This document shows positions 8,736-18,417 of a stretch of DNA of 50,147 bases, piece after piece. The translations under genes and the position numbers were made by a program. The stretch spans positions 1 through 50,147 of the forward strand of contig JAOHHD010000008.1 in assembly GCA_028117185.1 (NCBI GenBank), given 5' to 3'. A model generated the notes under the pieces. That model was given only the letters and a program-made list of their open reading frames with translations. It was not told the origin of the DNA and made no database searches. This stretch comes from Luminiphilus sp. (lineage in GTDB: Bacteria; Pseudomonadota; Gammaproteobacteria; Pseudomonadales; Halieaceae). Positions within the stretch are counted from its first letter, which is position 1. Each line of letters starts with the position of its first letter.

Positions 8736-11700
8736 CTACCGTGATTCACTGAGCGTGGGCGGAAAACCCAAACGTTGACGAACCGATAGCACAAAAGCGC
8801 CAATCTCCGAGGGCAACGCCAACAAGGCGGGTGTCGCGATCAGCGTGAGCACCGTCGCAAATGACAGACCGAATACGATTGCCTGTGACAGCGGTGCCCA
8901 AAACATGGCCATTTCCCCCTCAATGGTGACAGAGCGGCCGGCCAAATCGACTGAGAATCCCGCTGCCAATGGCAACAACCCGCATACCGTGGTCACAGTG
9001 GTGAGGAGGACGGGCCGAAGTCGCTGGGCGGTAGCGCGGACAATCACGTCGCGAACATCTAACTCGGGATATTGACGACGAACGTGATTAAACGTGTCGA
9101 TGAGAATAATGTTGTTGTTGACTACAATACCCGCCAACGCCACCACGCCCACACCCGTTAATAAGGCACTGAACGGATTGCTCAGTAGCAAGAGGCCCAG
9201 CAATACACCTGCCGTTGACATAACCACTGCCAGCAGAATCAGCGTGCTTTGATAAAAGTTATTAAACTGCGTGACCAGCAAAATAAACATGATTGCGAGC
9301 GACAAAGAAAACGCTGCTGACACAAATGCCATCGAGTCGGCTTGTTCCTCATTGGCTCCTCTGAACCGAATATCAATTGCCGGATCAAACGATTGCTGCG
9401 CTAACCAGCTCTCGATTTCTCTCACAATACCGTCGGCCATCACGCCCTCTCGGACGTTTGCCTTAATCAACTCTACGGGCAAGCCATCGATTCTTTTCAG
9501 CGAGTCGACGCCAGGGGCGGGGCGCATCTGCACAAAGTTGCTCAAAGGCACCATCCCCTGCTCCGTGCTGATACGCAGCTCATCCATTGCGATAATACCG
9601 CGCTCGGCTCGAGGGTAGCGGACTCGAATATCAACTGAGTCTTCGGCATCATCTGGGCGGTACTCACCCACCTTGACGCCATTGGTCACCAACTGCACCG
9701 CCAAACCTGCCGAGGAGACATCGACACCGTATAGCGCTGCCTGTTGGCGATCCACCTCGATGCGCCACTCAATCGAGGGCAGTGCAGAGGAATCGTCAAT
9801 GTCGACGAGGTTGGGTAAGGTATCTAAGTAATCCCGAACACGCGCCATCGCTGGCTCTAACAGCGCTCGCTGACGCGACGAAAATTCGATTTGAATCGGC
9901 TTGCCAACGGGCGGGCCCTTTTCTAAGGGCTGTACTTCGACCTTGATACCTGCAAGGCCGTCAGTGCGCTCACGAATCAAGCTCATAATCGCTTTGCCAC
10001 CCAGCTCTCGCTGTGATTCAGCGACCAGTTCGATGAAAATAGATCCGATACGATCCGAGCTGCTCCCCATGAAGCCGCTGTTGCCCCCAGTGGCACCCGG
10101 TAGCAAGCTCTGAGTGTTCACAAATCGAATGCCCGGGATTTGCAGTACCTCTGATTCGACCTCTAGCACCAGATCATTCACCTCGTTGGCAGCGAAATTA
10201 CCGCGACCGAGCACCGACACTTGAATAAATTGGGGGTCTGCATCGGAGAAAAAGATGGTGCCGACATTATATTTTCCGTAAGCCCAAAAAACGCTGATCA
10301 ACAAACTGAATATGATGCCCATCGTCAGGACAGGCCGACGACAAACACCGACCATAAAGCGAGCGAATTGACCTGTCAGGCTATCCAGTTGAGTCGGATC
10401 ACCATCCTCTAACACTCGCTGCGCTCGCAGTAGGTCAGCATTGTGCATGGAAGGTTTACCAAACAGGGTTCCCAGTACCGGACCGAATAACAGGGCATAA
10501 AGCAAAGAGCCTATCAGCACGGTGAACACCGTCACTGGCAAGTACCCCATAAACTGGCCTGAGACACCGGGCCAAAATAGCATTGGCAAAAAGGCAGCAA
10601 GTGTCGTTGCGGTCGACGCAGTCACTGGCCAAAACATTCGCTGCACCGCATCCGCATAGGCGCGTTTGTGGTCCATGCCCTCGCTCATCATGCGGTTCGC
10701 ATATTCAGTGACCACGATGCCGCCGTCGATGAGCATGCCCAGCGCTAACAGCATGCCGAACATGACCATGAAATTAAAGGTATACCCCAAGAGGTAAATA
10801 ATGGTGACCGAGAACAGCAGCGAAAAGGGGATACCGAGCCCCACGACCAGACCACTGCGAAAGCCCATCGAGGCCACGACGATAATCATCACCAGTGCTA
10901 ATGCCGTGAGAATATTCCCCTCCAGCTCGCGGACCTGAACAGCCGCAAACTCTGCCTGATTCTGCGATGGAATCACCTCAATACCGGGAGGGAGACTGGC
11001 AGACGATTGCGCGACAACTGCCAGAACAGATTCCACTGCATCGATGACATTGGCATCTGTGCGCTTGGTAACACCAATAGAAATAGTTTCTTGCCCGTTG
11101 TAGCGAGCGTAACTGGTGCGATCTTTAAACGTACGGTCTACTCGTGCGACATCTCGCAACGTCACCACGCCTTCACTCGAGCTGCGAATCGGCAACTCGA
11201 GCACTTCCTCAGCCCGCTCGACGACTGCCGGCACCTTAACCGCGAATCGGCCGCTATCCAGCTCCATCGTGCCCGCTGGAATCAACCGGTTATTGCGCTG
11301 AAGAATCACCAGTAATTCTTCAACTGAAACACGATACGTATTGAGTGCGTCAGGATCGATAATGACCTCGAGCACCTCATCGCGATGCCCTTGAAGATCC
11401 GCACTGAGTACCGATGGGATGGTCTCGATCTCTTGTCTGAGCTTCAGCGCCGCTTGATACAACTCGCGCTCGCTTGCAGCCGCACCGACCAAGTTGACTT
11501 GCAACATGGGAAAATCAGCTGCGGTCATTTCCTCAACAAAGGGCTCCTCAGCCGTCGAGGGAATCTCAGTTCTTGCCGCATCAACGGCCTCTCTCACGTC
11601 GTTCAGTGCCTTATCCAGGTCTTGCGATACATCAAACTCAATAAAAAAACTCGCCATCCCCTCAGACGCGGTCGAGCGCAGCTCGACGATGCCCTCAAGC

Positions 11701-11918
11701 TTTCTGAGTTCGATCTCCATCGGTTGCACCAGCAATCTTTCGGCATCGCCAGGCGAAATACCCTCGTGATTCACTCCGATATAAAATAAGGGGAGATCGA
11801 CGTGGGGATCGTTTGCAATAGGCAAGGCGGCACGTGTACCCAACCCCACCAGTACCATAACCACCAGCAGCGACAGCGTCGTTCGCGTGCGCCCAATGAC
11901 GGTTTCGATTACGCTCAT
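8736..11918 (-). CDS. RND-family efflux transporter, inner-membrane permease
   Basis: 1,060 residues, the usual size for AcrB/MexB/CzcA-like pumps. It starts MSVIETVIGRTRTTLSLLVVMVLVG (first membrane segment), has two large periplasmic loops and two sets of six membrane segments; the first set includes LVIGLGIPFSLLFSVTIIYLLG-like helices (about residues 350-410) with GMLLALGMLIDGGIVVTEY, the proton-relay Asp region. The second set includes GVLLGLLLLS...GVGVVALAGIVVNNNIILID. The homotrimer would drive proton-coupled export with its adaptor and a TolC-type outer-membrane channel, which is not encoded here. Its ATG overlaps the adaptor stop as ATGA, so translation is coupled. The sequence family fits either multidrug/hydrophobic compounds (HAE1) or small exporters; substrate unknown. 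Confidence 0.9.
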   Translation of the reverse strand: MSVIETVIGRTRTTLSLLVVMVLVGLGTRAALPIANDPHVDLPLFYIGVNHEGISPGDAERLLVQPMEIELRKLEGIVELRSTASEGMASFFIEFDVSQDLDKALNDVREAVDAARTEIPSTAEEPFVEEMTAADFPMLQVNLVGAAASERELYQAALKLRQEIETIPSVLSADLQGHRDEVLEVIIDPDALNTYRVSVEELLVILQRNNRLIPAGTMELDSGRFAVKVPAVVERAEEVLELPIRSSSEGVVTLRDVARVDRTFKDRTSYARYNGQETISIGVTKRTDANVIDAVESVLAVVAQSSASLPPGIEVIPSQNQAEFAAVQVRELEGNILTALALVMIIVVASMGFRSGLVVGLGIPFSLLFSVTIIYLLGYTFNFMVMFGMLLALGMLIDGGIVVTEYANRMMSEGMDHKRAYADAVQRMFWPVTASTATTLAAFLPMLFWPGVSGQFMGYLPVTVFTVLIGSLLYALLFGPVLGTLFGKPSMHNADLLRAQRVLEDGDPTQLDSLTGQFARFMVGVCRRPVLTMGIIFSLLISVFWAYGKYNVGTIFFSDADPQFIQVSVLGRGNFAANEVNDLVLEVESEVLQIPGIRFVNTQSLLPGATGGNSGFMGSSSDRIGSIFIELVAESQRELGGKAIMSLIRERTDGLAGIKVEVQPLEKGPPVGKPIQIEFSSRQRALLEPAMARVRDYLDTLPNLVDIDDSSALPSIEWRIEVDRQQAALYGVDVSSAGLAVQLVTNGVKVGEYRPDDAEDSVDIRVRYPRAERGIIAMDELRISTEQGMVPLSNFVQMRPAPGVDSLKRIDGLPVELIKANVREGVMADGIVREIESWLAQQSFDPAIDIRFRGANEEQADSMAFVSAAFSLSLAIMFILLVTQFNNFYQSTLILLAVVMSTAGVLLGLLLLSNPFSALLTGVGVVALAGIVVNNNIILIDTFNHVRRQYPELDVRDVIVRATAQRLRPVLLTTVTTVCGLLPLAAGFSVDLAGRSVTIEGEMAMFWAPLSQAIVFGLSFATVLTLIATPALLALPSEIGAFVLSVRQRLGFPPTLSESR

Positions 11919-13027
11919 CGTATGACGACTTGGCTGATCTTATCGTCAGCCAATACCGGCTCTACGCGAGCACCAACACTGACATACTCCTGCCCAACCG
12001 TAATGAGCCTAATCTGCAGCGGTAGTCCGGCAATCCATACGCCATCTGGACCATCCTCAATGATACTGACCGTTCGGAAAATGACGCGATCACCCTCATC
12101 TACCAGTCGAACACCCATCTCACCGTTGTCGTTTAACGTCAGGAGTGACGGCGGTACACGATGGACAGCCACTTCTTCAAGTAATACCCGCAACGACACA
12201 GTTAAACCAGAGCGTAGTTGGTAGTCGCTATTGTCTACCGTAATTTCAACAGCATAGGTTCGCGTCACTGGATCGCTCTGCTTGCCCACAAAAGACAGCG
12301 TGCCTTCAATCTCGCGACCCACTCGCGTGCTACCAATTACCGCACTGCCCAGCTTTAGACTCTCTACTTCTTCCTCTGTGACTTGGGCGGTCACCAGCAT
12401 CGGATCCAAATCGATGAGCGTTGCGCAGGCTGCACCTGGCATGGCGTAATCGCCGACGTAAAGATGCAAATCTTCGATCACGCCATCGAACGGCGCGGTA
12501 ATTCGGGTGCGAGCTAGATTGAGCTCCTGACGACGTAGATGTGCTTTTGCGGTCTCTTGTCGCGATGCTGAGGCAGCAATCGCCACCTCCGATAACAACC
12601 CCTGATCCGCAAGCTGTAAACTGCCTTCGTGTTCAATTCGTGCCTTCTCTAATCCGGCGCGCGCCTCATCCACAGCGATTTCACGGTCATCAATGGCGAT
12701 TTCACACAGCAGGTCGCCCTTTGCTACCTGCATGCCTCTCTCCGCTGGCTGGGCAACCACTTGCCCGGCTACTTCCGCAGTGACATCAATCACACGCTTG
12801 GCATCGGTGCGGCCCCGCAACACAATACTGCGATTACGAAACTCGGCATTCGCTGTTACCACCCGCACTCGATTCAACGGCTCAGCAGAGATACCTTGCT
12901 GGCTTCTCTCTGGCGCCACTGCCAGCACGACATCGCCGCCCTCTGGTGTTTCGATAAAAAGCCCTGACCCAAGCCACAGCGCTAGCAGGCCAGCGACGAG
13001 TGAAGCCGAGATAACATTTTTCGACAT
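11915..13027 (-). CDS. RND efflux periplasmic adaptor (membrane fusion protein)
   Basis: 370 residues from ATG 13027 (MSKNVISASLVAGLLALWLG, a single N-terminal anchor or signal segment); an AGGG lies about 9 bases upstream. The frame is open 26 codons further but without a signal-like start. The body shows the adaptor plan: a barrel-sandwich half motif (TAEVAGQVVAQPAERGMQVAKGD), a helical hairpin (EARAGLEKARIEHEGSLQLAD), then ARTRITAPFDGVIEDLHLYVGDYAMPG, the second lipoyl half and beta-barrel domain. These proteins link the inner-membrane pump to an outer-membrane channel. It is the first gene of a two-gene operon with the RND permease (ATGA overlap), and its divergent neighbour at 13458 is unrelated by function. 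Confidence 0.9.
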   Translation of the reverse strand: MSKNVISASLVAGLLALWLGSGLFIETPEGGDVVLAVAPERSQQGISAEPLNRVRVVTANAEFRNRSIVLRGRTDAKRVIDVTAEVAGQVVAQPAERGMQVAKGDLLCEIAIDDREIAVDEARAGLEKARIEHEGSLQLADQGLLSEVAIAASASRQETAKAHLRRQELNLARTRITAPFDGVIEDLHLYVGDYAMPGAACATLIDLDPMLVTAQVTEEEVESLKLGSAVIGSTRVGREIEGTLSFVGKQSDPVTRTYAVEITVDNSDYQLRSGLTVSLRVLLEEVAVHRVPPSLLTLNDNGEMGVRLVDEGDRVIFRTVSIIEDGPDGVWIAGLPLQIRLITVGQEYVSVGARVEPVLADDKISQVVIR

Positions 13028-13457
13028 AAAAACAGCCCTATCAATGGGTGTAACACCTAAAAAGACAGTCGGATCATGCTCTCGCATGCGCCACTGTCTC
13101 TGCACTGGTCGTTTGGAATGTCGTTTTTACGGCGATGGGGGCTTTTTAGACCGGTCGGGCTGACGCTATTAATGAGACTTATCGCCAATTTACAACGCAT
13201 TCAGGAAGGTCAGCGCGTTTTTATCTGCGTATCAATCTCAAAGGGAATGGGCGGGATAACCTGAGGCTATAGTAAGGACAGCTACTATTGGGTCGACAGC
13301 GACAACGAACCCACGTCAAGAAAGAGACCGCGGCTAGAACACGTTTTACAGCATCAGTCTCATCCCTAACTCTCGCGCGCAATCGTTACAGGTTGTCGCT
13401 AATAAGCCCGCTTTAACGCGATACACTTCTCGAGTGAGTAAAAAAAAGGACTGACGC
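13028..13457. other. 430-base divergent intergenic region
   Basis: Lies between the RND operon (leftward) and the dehydrogenase (rightward) and should hold both promoters. I see no clear consensus boxes, repeat or open frame that looks coding. The last bases carry AGGA as ribosome binding site for the gene at 13458. Confidence 0.5.
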
Positions 13458-14357
13458 ATGCACTACGGATTCATCGGATTGGGCAACTTAGGTGGCCAGC
13501 TAGCGGTTCGCTTACTTGATGCAGGCTTTCAACTCACCGTATTTGATCTCGATAAAACAGCAATGGAAACACTTGTCAGTGCTGGGGCAAACCCGGCCGA
13601 AGGTTGCGCCGATCTCGCCCAGCGAGTCGAGCATGTCATAACGTGTTTGCCCTCTCCGCCCGCCTCGTCTGCAGTACAGGATGACATCCTGAGTCATATG
13701 ACAGCAGGCGCGACCTTGATCGAAATGTCGACGGTGGGCCAAGACGATGTCATTCGCTCTGCTGCGCGAGCCGAGGCTCAGGGGATCGGATTTTTAGAAC
13801 TGCCCGTCACCGGTGGCGTGCATCTGGCGGCGCGAGGCGAGTTGACGCTCCTCGCCGGTGGCAATGAAGCACTGATTGCACTTCACGAGCCTGCAATGCA
13901 GGCTATGGGCAAAAAAGTATTCCACATGGGAGCGGTCGGCACAGCATCGCTGATCAAAGTCATCACGAATATGCTGGCTTTTGTACATCTTGCCGCCGGT
14001 GGTGAAGCCATGATGCTCGCTGCGCGCGGCGGCCTCGACCTCGCGACCGCATGGCAGGCCATCGCAGCGTCGTCAGGCAACTCTTTTGTCCATGAAACTG
14101 AAGGACAGTTGATCCTCAATGGTAGCTACGATATTGGATTCACGCTTGATCTCGCGCTCAAAGATTTGGGATTCGCCGAGCAATTCGGCGCGGCATTCGA
14201 CGTCCCACTGCCACTCGCCAAGACCGCTCAAGAGCGTTTTAAAACAGCCCAAGCGCGCTATGGCGGCGACGCGCAATCGCCCTTTGTGGTGAAATTACTC
14301 GAGGATGAGCTCGATACCGCACTGCGAGCGCCCGGGTTTCCTGACAAGCTCACTTAA
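13458..14357 (+). CDS. NAD(P)-dependent beta-hydroxyacid dehydrogenase (3-hydroxyisobutyrate dehydrogenase family)
   Basis: 299 residues, standard length. The N-terminus MHYGFIGLGNLGGQLAVRLLDAG is the GxGxxG Rossmann fingerprint, followed by a strand ending VFDLD (Asp favours NAD over NADP binding). LPVTGGVHLAARGELTLLAGG corresponds to the substrate-binding D/PVSGG motif of the family, and IKVITNML carries the catalytic Lys. These enzymes oxidise 3-hydroxy acids such as 3-hydroxyisobutyrate, tartronate semialdehyde or related compounds with NAD(P). The ribosome binding site AGGA lies 8-9 bases ahead of the ATG. It is single and not clearly in an operon. The exact substrate cannot be told. Confidence 0.85.
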   Translation: MHYGFIGLGNLGGQLAVRLLDAGFQLTVFDLDKTAMETLVSAGANPAEGCADLAQRVEHVITCLPSPPASSAVQDDILSHMTAGATLIEMSTVGQDDVIRSAARAEAQGIGFLELPVTGGVHLAARGELTLLAGGNEALIALHEPAMQAMGKKVFHMGAVGTASLIKVITNMLAFVHLAAGGEAMMLAARGGLDLATAWQAIAASSGNSFVHETEGQLILNGSYDIGFTLDLALKDLGFAEQFGAAFDVPLPLAKTAQERFKTAQARYGGDAQSPFVVKLLEDELDTALRAPGFPDKLT

Positions 14358-14453
14358 GAGTGGAACCCCTGGCTGAACACAATCATCTGTTCGCGATCAT
14401 TGAGTCAAAGGCGGGATAAATAACGGCTCAATAACCAACGTAGCGGGCGACTG

Positions 14454-16259
14454 TTACATCGCAGCTTCGTCCTGTGCTCGGCGAATAGCTGCCAGAAAAG
14501 CGTCTGCGTATTTGAGTAATTTTCGCTCGCCAACGCCGGTCAGATTGGCGAACTCGTCACGTGTTTGCGGCAGCCTGGTGCACATCTCAATGAGCGTGCT
14601 GTCATGAAAAATAACGTAGGGAGGAACGCCCTGCTCTTCTGCCTGCTCGCGTCGACACTCTCGCAAGGCCTCCCACATACCCACATCTATCTCGGCAGGC
14701 AGGGTAGTCTTGGTTTGCCGCTTTATCACTTTTTGTTTTTGATCTAAGCGCAAGGCAATGGATACCTCACCTCGCAGTAGAGGCCGACACTGCGCTTGAA
14801 GCTTTAGTGCGCCGTAACCCTCTACATCAACCGACAAATAACTCCGCCCTACCAACTGGCGAAAGACAGATCGCCACTGATGATTATCCAGCGCAGTGCC
14901 GACCCCAAAAGTCGGTAGGAGATGGTGTTCAAACTGCCACATTTTATCGGTCTCCTTCCCCCGCAATACGTCGATTAAGTGATTCACGCCGAATCGCTCA
15001 CCCGTTCGCGCTACTGCACTGAGCGCCATGCGACACGCTTCTGTTGCATCCCACGTTTTAGCGGGATCGAGACAGCTATCGCAATTACCGCAAGGCTGAG
15101 GGTAGTCCTCACCAAAATATTGCAGCAATGACTGTCGCCGGCAACTGGTGATCTCACACAATCCCAACATCGCATTGAGACGATGCTGTTCGAGACGCTT
15201 GTGCTGATCACTGCCCTGAGAGCCCTGCATCATTTGTCTGAGCTTGATGACATCCTGCAGCCCATAGATCATCCACGCTGTTGCCGGCGCACCATCGCGA
15301 CCCGCACGCCCTGTCTCTTGGTAATAAGATTCGACGGTCTTCGGTAAGTCCAGATGCACCACAAAACGCACATCTGGCTTATCAATTCCCATACCAAAAG
15401 CAATCGTTGCGACCACAATGACACTGTCGTCTCGCAGGAAACGCGCCTGATGCGCCGCCCGGAGTTCTGCCGATAAGCCAGCGTGATACGGCAGCGCATC
15501 AAAGCCCTGTTCAGTCAGCCACTGTGCAATTTCTTCTGTTTTTTTGCGAGACAGGCAATAAATAATGCCAGCATCTGTTGGGTGCTCCTCTTTTAGAAAG
15601 CGCAGTAGCTGCTGTCGGGGATTATTTTTAAGGCCTATCCGGTACTGAATATTGGGGCGATCAAAACCCACTATGAATTTTGCTGCCTGCTCGAGGCCCA
15701 GTCTGTCGACAATCTCCTGTTGTGTCCTGGGATCGGCGGTGGCCGTTAACGCCACTCTCGGCACGCTGGGGAACAGATGCTGTAGCTGTTCTAACTGCAA
15801 ATAGTCAGCGCGGAAGTCATGGCCCCATTGAGACACGCAGTGCGCCTCATCAATGGCAAATAGCGACAGCGTTGCGCTGTCCAGCAGGGCTCTCGTGCGA
15901 GTCTGATTCAGTCGCTCGGGCGCGAGATACAGTAGGTCGAGTTCTCCGCTGAGCAGCGCTTGCTCGACTGCCGACGCACTGTGTGCATCAAGCGTGGAAT
16001 TGAGAAAGCTAGCTCGAATACCCAGCTGCTGCAGCGCCGATACCTGATCTTGCATTAAGGCAATGAGCGGCGAAATCACCACGCCACAACCAGGCCGCAC
16101 TAACGCCGGTATCTGATAACACAGCGACTTGCCCCCGCCTGTTGGCATCAGTACAAAGGCATCGTTGCCTGCCACCACGGCATCGATAATGGCCTGCTGA
16201 GGCTCGCGAAAATGCGAAAACCCAAACGTCGTTTGCAAAACCTTTAACGCGCTGGTCAT
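14454..16259 (-). CDS. recQ: ATP-dependent DNA helicase RecQ
   Basis: About 601 residues. Motif I is MPTGGGKSLCYQ (Walker A), motif II is DEAH in FAIDEAHCVSQWGHDFRADY, and the QETGRAGRD region is motif VI. The zinc-binding Cys cluster is SCRRQSLLQYFGE followed by CGNCDSC, a RecQ-only feature. An HRDC domain ends the protein (DEFANLTGVGERKLLKYADAFLAAI). RecQ unwinds forked and recombination DNA 3'-to-5' and acts in the RecF repair pathway. I give ATG 16259; a GTG five codons upstream (16274) with AGGA close by is an alternative. It is transcribed away from the P450 gene. Confidence 0.95.
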   Translation of the reverse strand: MTSALKVLQTTFGFSHFREPQQAIIDAVVAGNDAFVLMPTGGGKSLCYQIPALVRPGCGVVISPLIALMQDQVSALQQLGIRASFLNSTLDAHSASAVEQALLSGELDLLYLAPERLNQTRTRALLDSATLSLFAIDEAHCVSQWGHDFRADYLQLEQLQHLFPSVPRVALTATADPRTQQEIVDRLGLEQAAKFIVGFDRPNIQYRIGLKNNPRQQLLRFLKEEHPTDAGIIYCLSRKKTEEIAQWLTEQGFDALPYHAGLSAELRAAHQARFLRDDSVIVVATIAFGMGIDKPDVRFVVHLDLPKTVESYYQETGRAGRDGAPATAWMIYGLQDVIKLRQMMQGSQGSDQHKRLEQHRLNAMLGLCEITSCRRQSLLQYFGEDYPQPCGNCDSCLDPAKTWDATEACRMALSAVARTGERFGVNHLIDVLRGKETDKMWQFEHHLLPTFGVGTALDNHQWRSVFRQLVGRSYLSVDVEGYGALKLQAQCRPLLRGEVSIALRLDQKQKVIKRQTKTTLPAEIDVGMWEALRECRREQAEEQGVPPYVIFHDSTLIEMCTRLPQTRDEFANLTGVGERKLLKYADAFLAAIRRAQDEAAM

Positions 16260-16741
16260 TGACGTTACTGCCACCTTTTCCTAACAATATCGACGACTTC
16301 TGCAAGGCCGCCACGGTTGAGCTGACCATATCAAGTCACAACGCGTTTATCGGCATTCTTTTCAATACCCTTATCGGCACGCAGATTAATCGCATGCGCA
16401 CGCCACGCAAACACGGCCTGTGCGGGTCATTACTTAACACATAGCGACCTCGGCTGAGGGCCGTCACATTAACCCAAACTGCCTGCCAATAGTGCAGTAC
16501 AGCTCACCGGCGGAGGCTTTGCCGACCGTCGTATTCAAGGGGTAACGGCACTCATAAAAAGCCCTGTAACGGGTAAAAAGCCGTTTAGCGGGTGATGAGG
16601 CCAGGATGCCCCGACCTTTTTGGCCGTAAATGACCTCTTTATAGCGCGTAATCACCTTGAGAACCCAGACACGCCGCTAGATGATACGGGTGGTGACATA
16701 ATAATGGCCTTAATCGGCGCAGGCCAAAAGGGGACGGCTCA
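16260..16741. other. 480-base divergent intergenic region before the P450
   Basis: Between recQ (leftward) and the P450 (rightward). I see no open frame that looks coding on either strand; the longest one on the minus strand (16464-16655) has no family resemblance. The only clear structure is a 6-bp dyad, listed separately, just ahead of the P450 ribosome binding site. Confidence 0.5.
16705..16726. promoter_or_regulatory. Dyad TGGCCT-N10-AGGCCA before the P450
   Basis: Perfect 6-bp inverted repeat at 16705-16710 and 16721-16726, ending 2 bases before AAGGGGA (the likely ribosome binding site of the P450). It could be a repressor site or an RNA hairpin that shades the start; nothing more can be said from sequence. 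Confidence 0.35.
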
Positions 16742-18019
16742 GTGAATCAAGCGATCAACGATATTTTTAGCCCAGGTTATGACCACGCCTATAACACACC
16801 GCTCGCAGACCTTGATGTCTCCGACCCTACCCTCTGGCCAAATCAGGCAATGTGGGCTGTGTTTAAACGCTTACGAGACGAAGATCCATTGCACTACTGC
16901 AAGGATGGCTGGAATTCAATCGCGCGTGGCCCAGAGGACGAAGCGGTCGGACCTTATTGGTCGGTAACACGATATGAAGACATCATTGCCATCGATACCG
17001 ACCATCAACGCTTCTCCTCTGAACCCTTCATTACACTGCAAAATCCGGCCGAGGACTTTCCATTGCCCATGTTCATCGCGATGGACCAACCAAAACACGA
17101 TATTCAACGACAAACCGTGGCCCCCGTTGTCGCCTCACCCAGCTTGTCGAGAATGTCAGAGCTGATCCGCGAGCGAACGCAGACCGTGCTCAATCAAATC
17201 CCTCTCAATGAAGAATTTGATTGGGTTAATACGGTCTCGATTGAGCTCACCACCATGATGTTAGCAACACTCTTTGATTTTCCCTTTGAGGACAGAAGAA
17301 AGTTGACCCGCTGGTCCGATGTGGCAACGGCCAGTCCGGAAACAGGCATCGTCGAGAGCGAGACCCAACGCCGTGCAGAGCTCATGGAGTGCGTGGAATA
17401 CTTTATGAACTTGTGGCAGCAGCGAGTCGGCAAGGAAGGGCACGATCTGATCACCTTACTTGCCAACGGCGAGAACACTCGTGACATGGAACCCATGGAG
17501 TACCTCGGCAACCTGATTTTGCTGATCGTCGGCGGCAATGACACCACCCGAAATTCAATGTCGGGTTCTGTTTACGGCTCTCATTTGTTCCCGAGTGAAT
17601 GGGAAAAAGTGCGGGCTAATCGGGATCTGATTCCCAATGCCGTGTCAGAGATTATCCGCTGGCAAACGCCTTTAGCCTATATGCGACGCACCGCACTCGA
17701 GGATGTCGACATGCACGGCAAAACGATCAAGGCGGGAGACAAAATCGCGATGTGGTACGCATCGGGCAATCGTGATGAGCGAAAGTTTGACGACCCGGAT
17801 ACGCTACTTTTTGATCGCAAAAACGCCCGTAATCATATTTCTTTTGGCTTTGGGATTCACCGCTGCTTTGGCAACCGCCTCGCAGAGATGCAACTGCAAA
17901 TCTTATGGGAAGAAATGCTGCAACGATTTTCAAAGATTGAAGTGATAGCAGAACCGCGCCGCAATATCTCAAGTTTTGTAAAGGGCTACACCGAAATGAA
18001 GGTTATCTGTCGCCGCTGA
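16742..18019 (+). CDS. Cytochrome P450 (bacterial class I type)
   Basis: 425 residues starting at GTG with AAGGGGA 8 bases upstream. All diagnostic motifs are present: the I-helix oxygen-binding segment GGNDTTRNSMSG, the K-helix ExxR in SEIIRWQTP, and the heme loop FGFGIHRCFGN with the thiolate ligand Cys375. The length and soluble N-terminus fit bacterial P450s that receive electrons from a ferredoxin and its reductase, none of which is nearby. Substrates in this general group include steroids, terpenes and alkyl/aryl compounds, and which one applies here is not readable. It precedes a carotenoid oxygenase, separated by about 400 bases that hold decayed coding sequence. Confidence 0.93.
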   Translation: MNQAINDIFSPGYDHAYNTPLADLDVSDPTLWPNQAMWAVFKRLRDEDPLHYCKDGWNSIARGPEDEAVGPYWSVTRYEDIIAIDTDHQRFSSEPFITLQNPAEDFPLPMFIAMDQPKHDIQRQTVAPVVASPSLSRMSELIRERTQTVLNQIPLNEEFDWVNTVSIELTTMMLATLFDFPFEDRRKLTRWSDVATASPETGIVESETQRRAELMECVEYFMNLWQQRVGKEGHDLITLLANGENTRDMEPMEYLGNLILLIVGGNDTTRNSMSGSVYGSHLFPSEWEKVRANRDLIPNAVSEIIRWQTPLAYMRRTALEDVDMHGKTIKAGDKIAMWYASGNRDERKFDDPDTLLFDRKNARNHISFGFGIHRCFGNRLAEMQLQILWEEMLQRFSKIEVIAEPRRNISSFVKGYTEMKVICRR

Positions 18020-18417
18020 ACGCTATTGCATTGGCAGCAGTGCCCGGGCCGTGAACTTGCAAGGTGTTTCCTGTTTTGTGAGTGCCGATAACACCCCGGT
18101 CAATCGTGCGGCAGTAGCGACGTATTTTGGCAACTCGCCGTTTGATGGGCGTGTCAGTGAACAAAGCTTAAAGACGGCTTCCATGCGTTAAGAGACATCC
18201 AAGCCAGCATTGTCATTATAGGAGGCCTAGATGCAATGCCAGTATGGCCAGTGTCGCGCCGCTGCTTGGTGTGCGACTGCGCAGAAAGCCAAGATTTGGC
18301 TACCCCTTAGGTTGTGCTGATCCAACGGACGAACATTTTCTTTAAAAAAGCTTTCCTCTTTTGTGGTTTCCGGATTGAATACCAATCAGGTTTATTACTT
18401 CAGCTTCGGACTTTTCT
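18020..18417 (+). pseudogene. Possible decayed coding remnant, unidentified
   Basis: The 398 bases after the P450 have no intact gene, but two frames read like protein. One, roughly 18024-18191, ends with VSADNTPVNRAAVATYF, then GNSPFDGRVSEQSLKTASMR and a stop. The second, shifted, carries LRDIQASIVIIGGLDAMPVW around 18180-18250 before stopping. A third, tiny ORF (18231-18320, 29 codons) has a strong AGGAGG at 18220-18225. Together this suggests a gene broken by frameshifts, or small independent ORFs. I do not recognise the family, and the AGGAGG could alternatively mark a real small protein. Confidence 0.35.

Noticed and set aside
14358..14453. Terminator between the dehydrogenase and recQ
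   Set aside because: No stem with T-run on either strand was found.
16464..16655. Minus-strand 63-codon ORF upstream of the P450
   Set aside because: No family resemblance, no ribosome site and no continuing conserved neighbourhood; likely chance.
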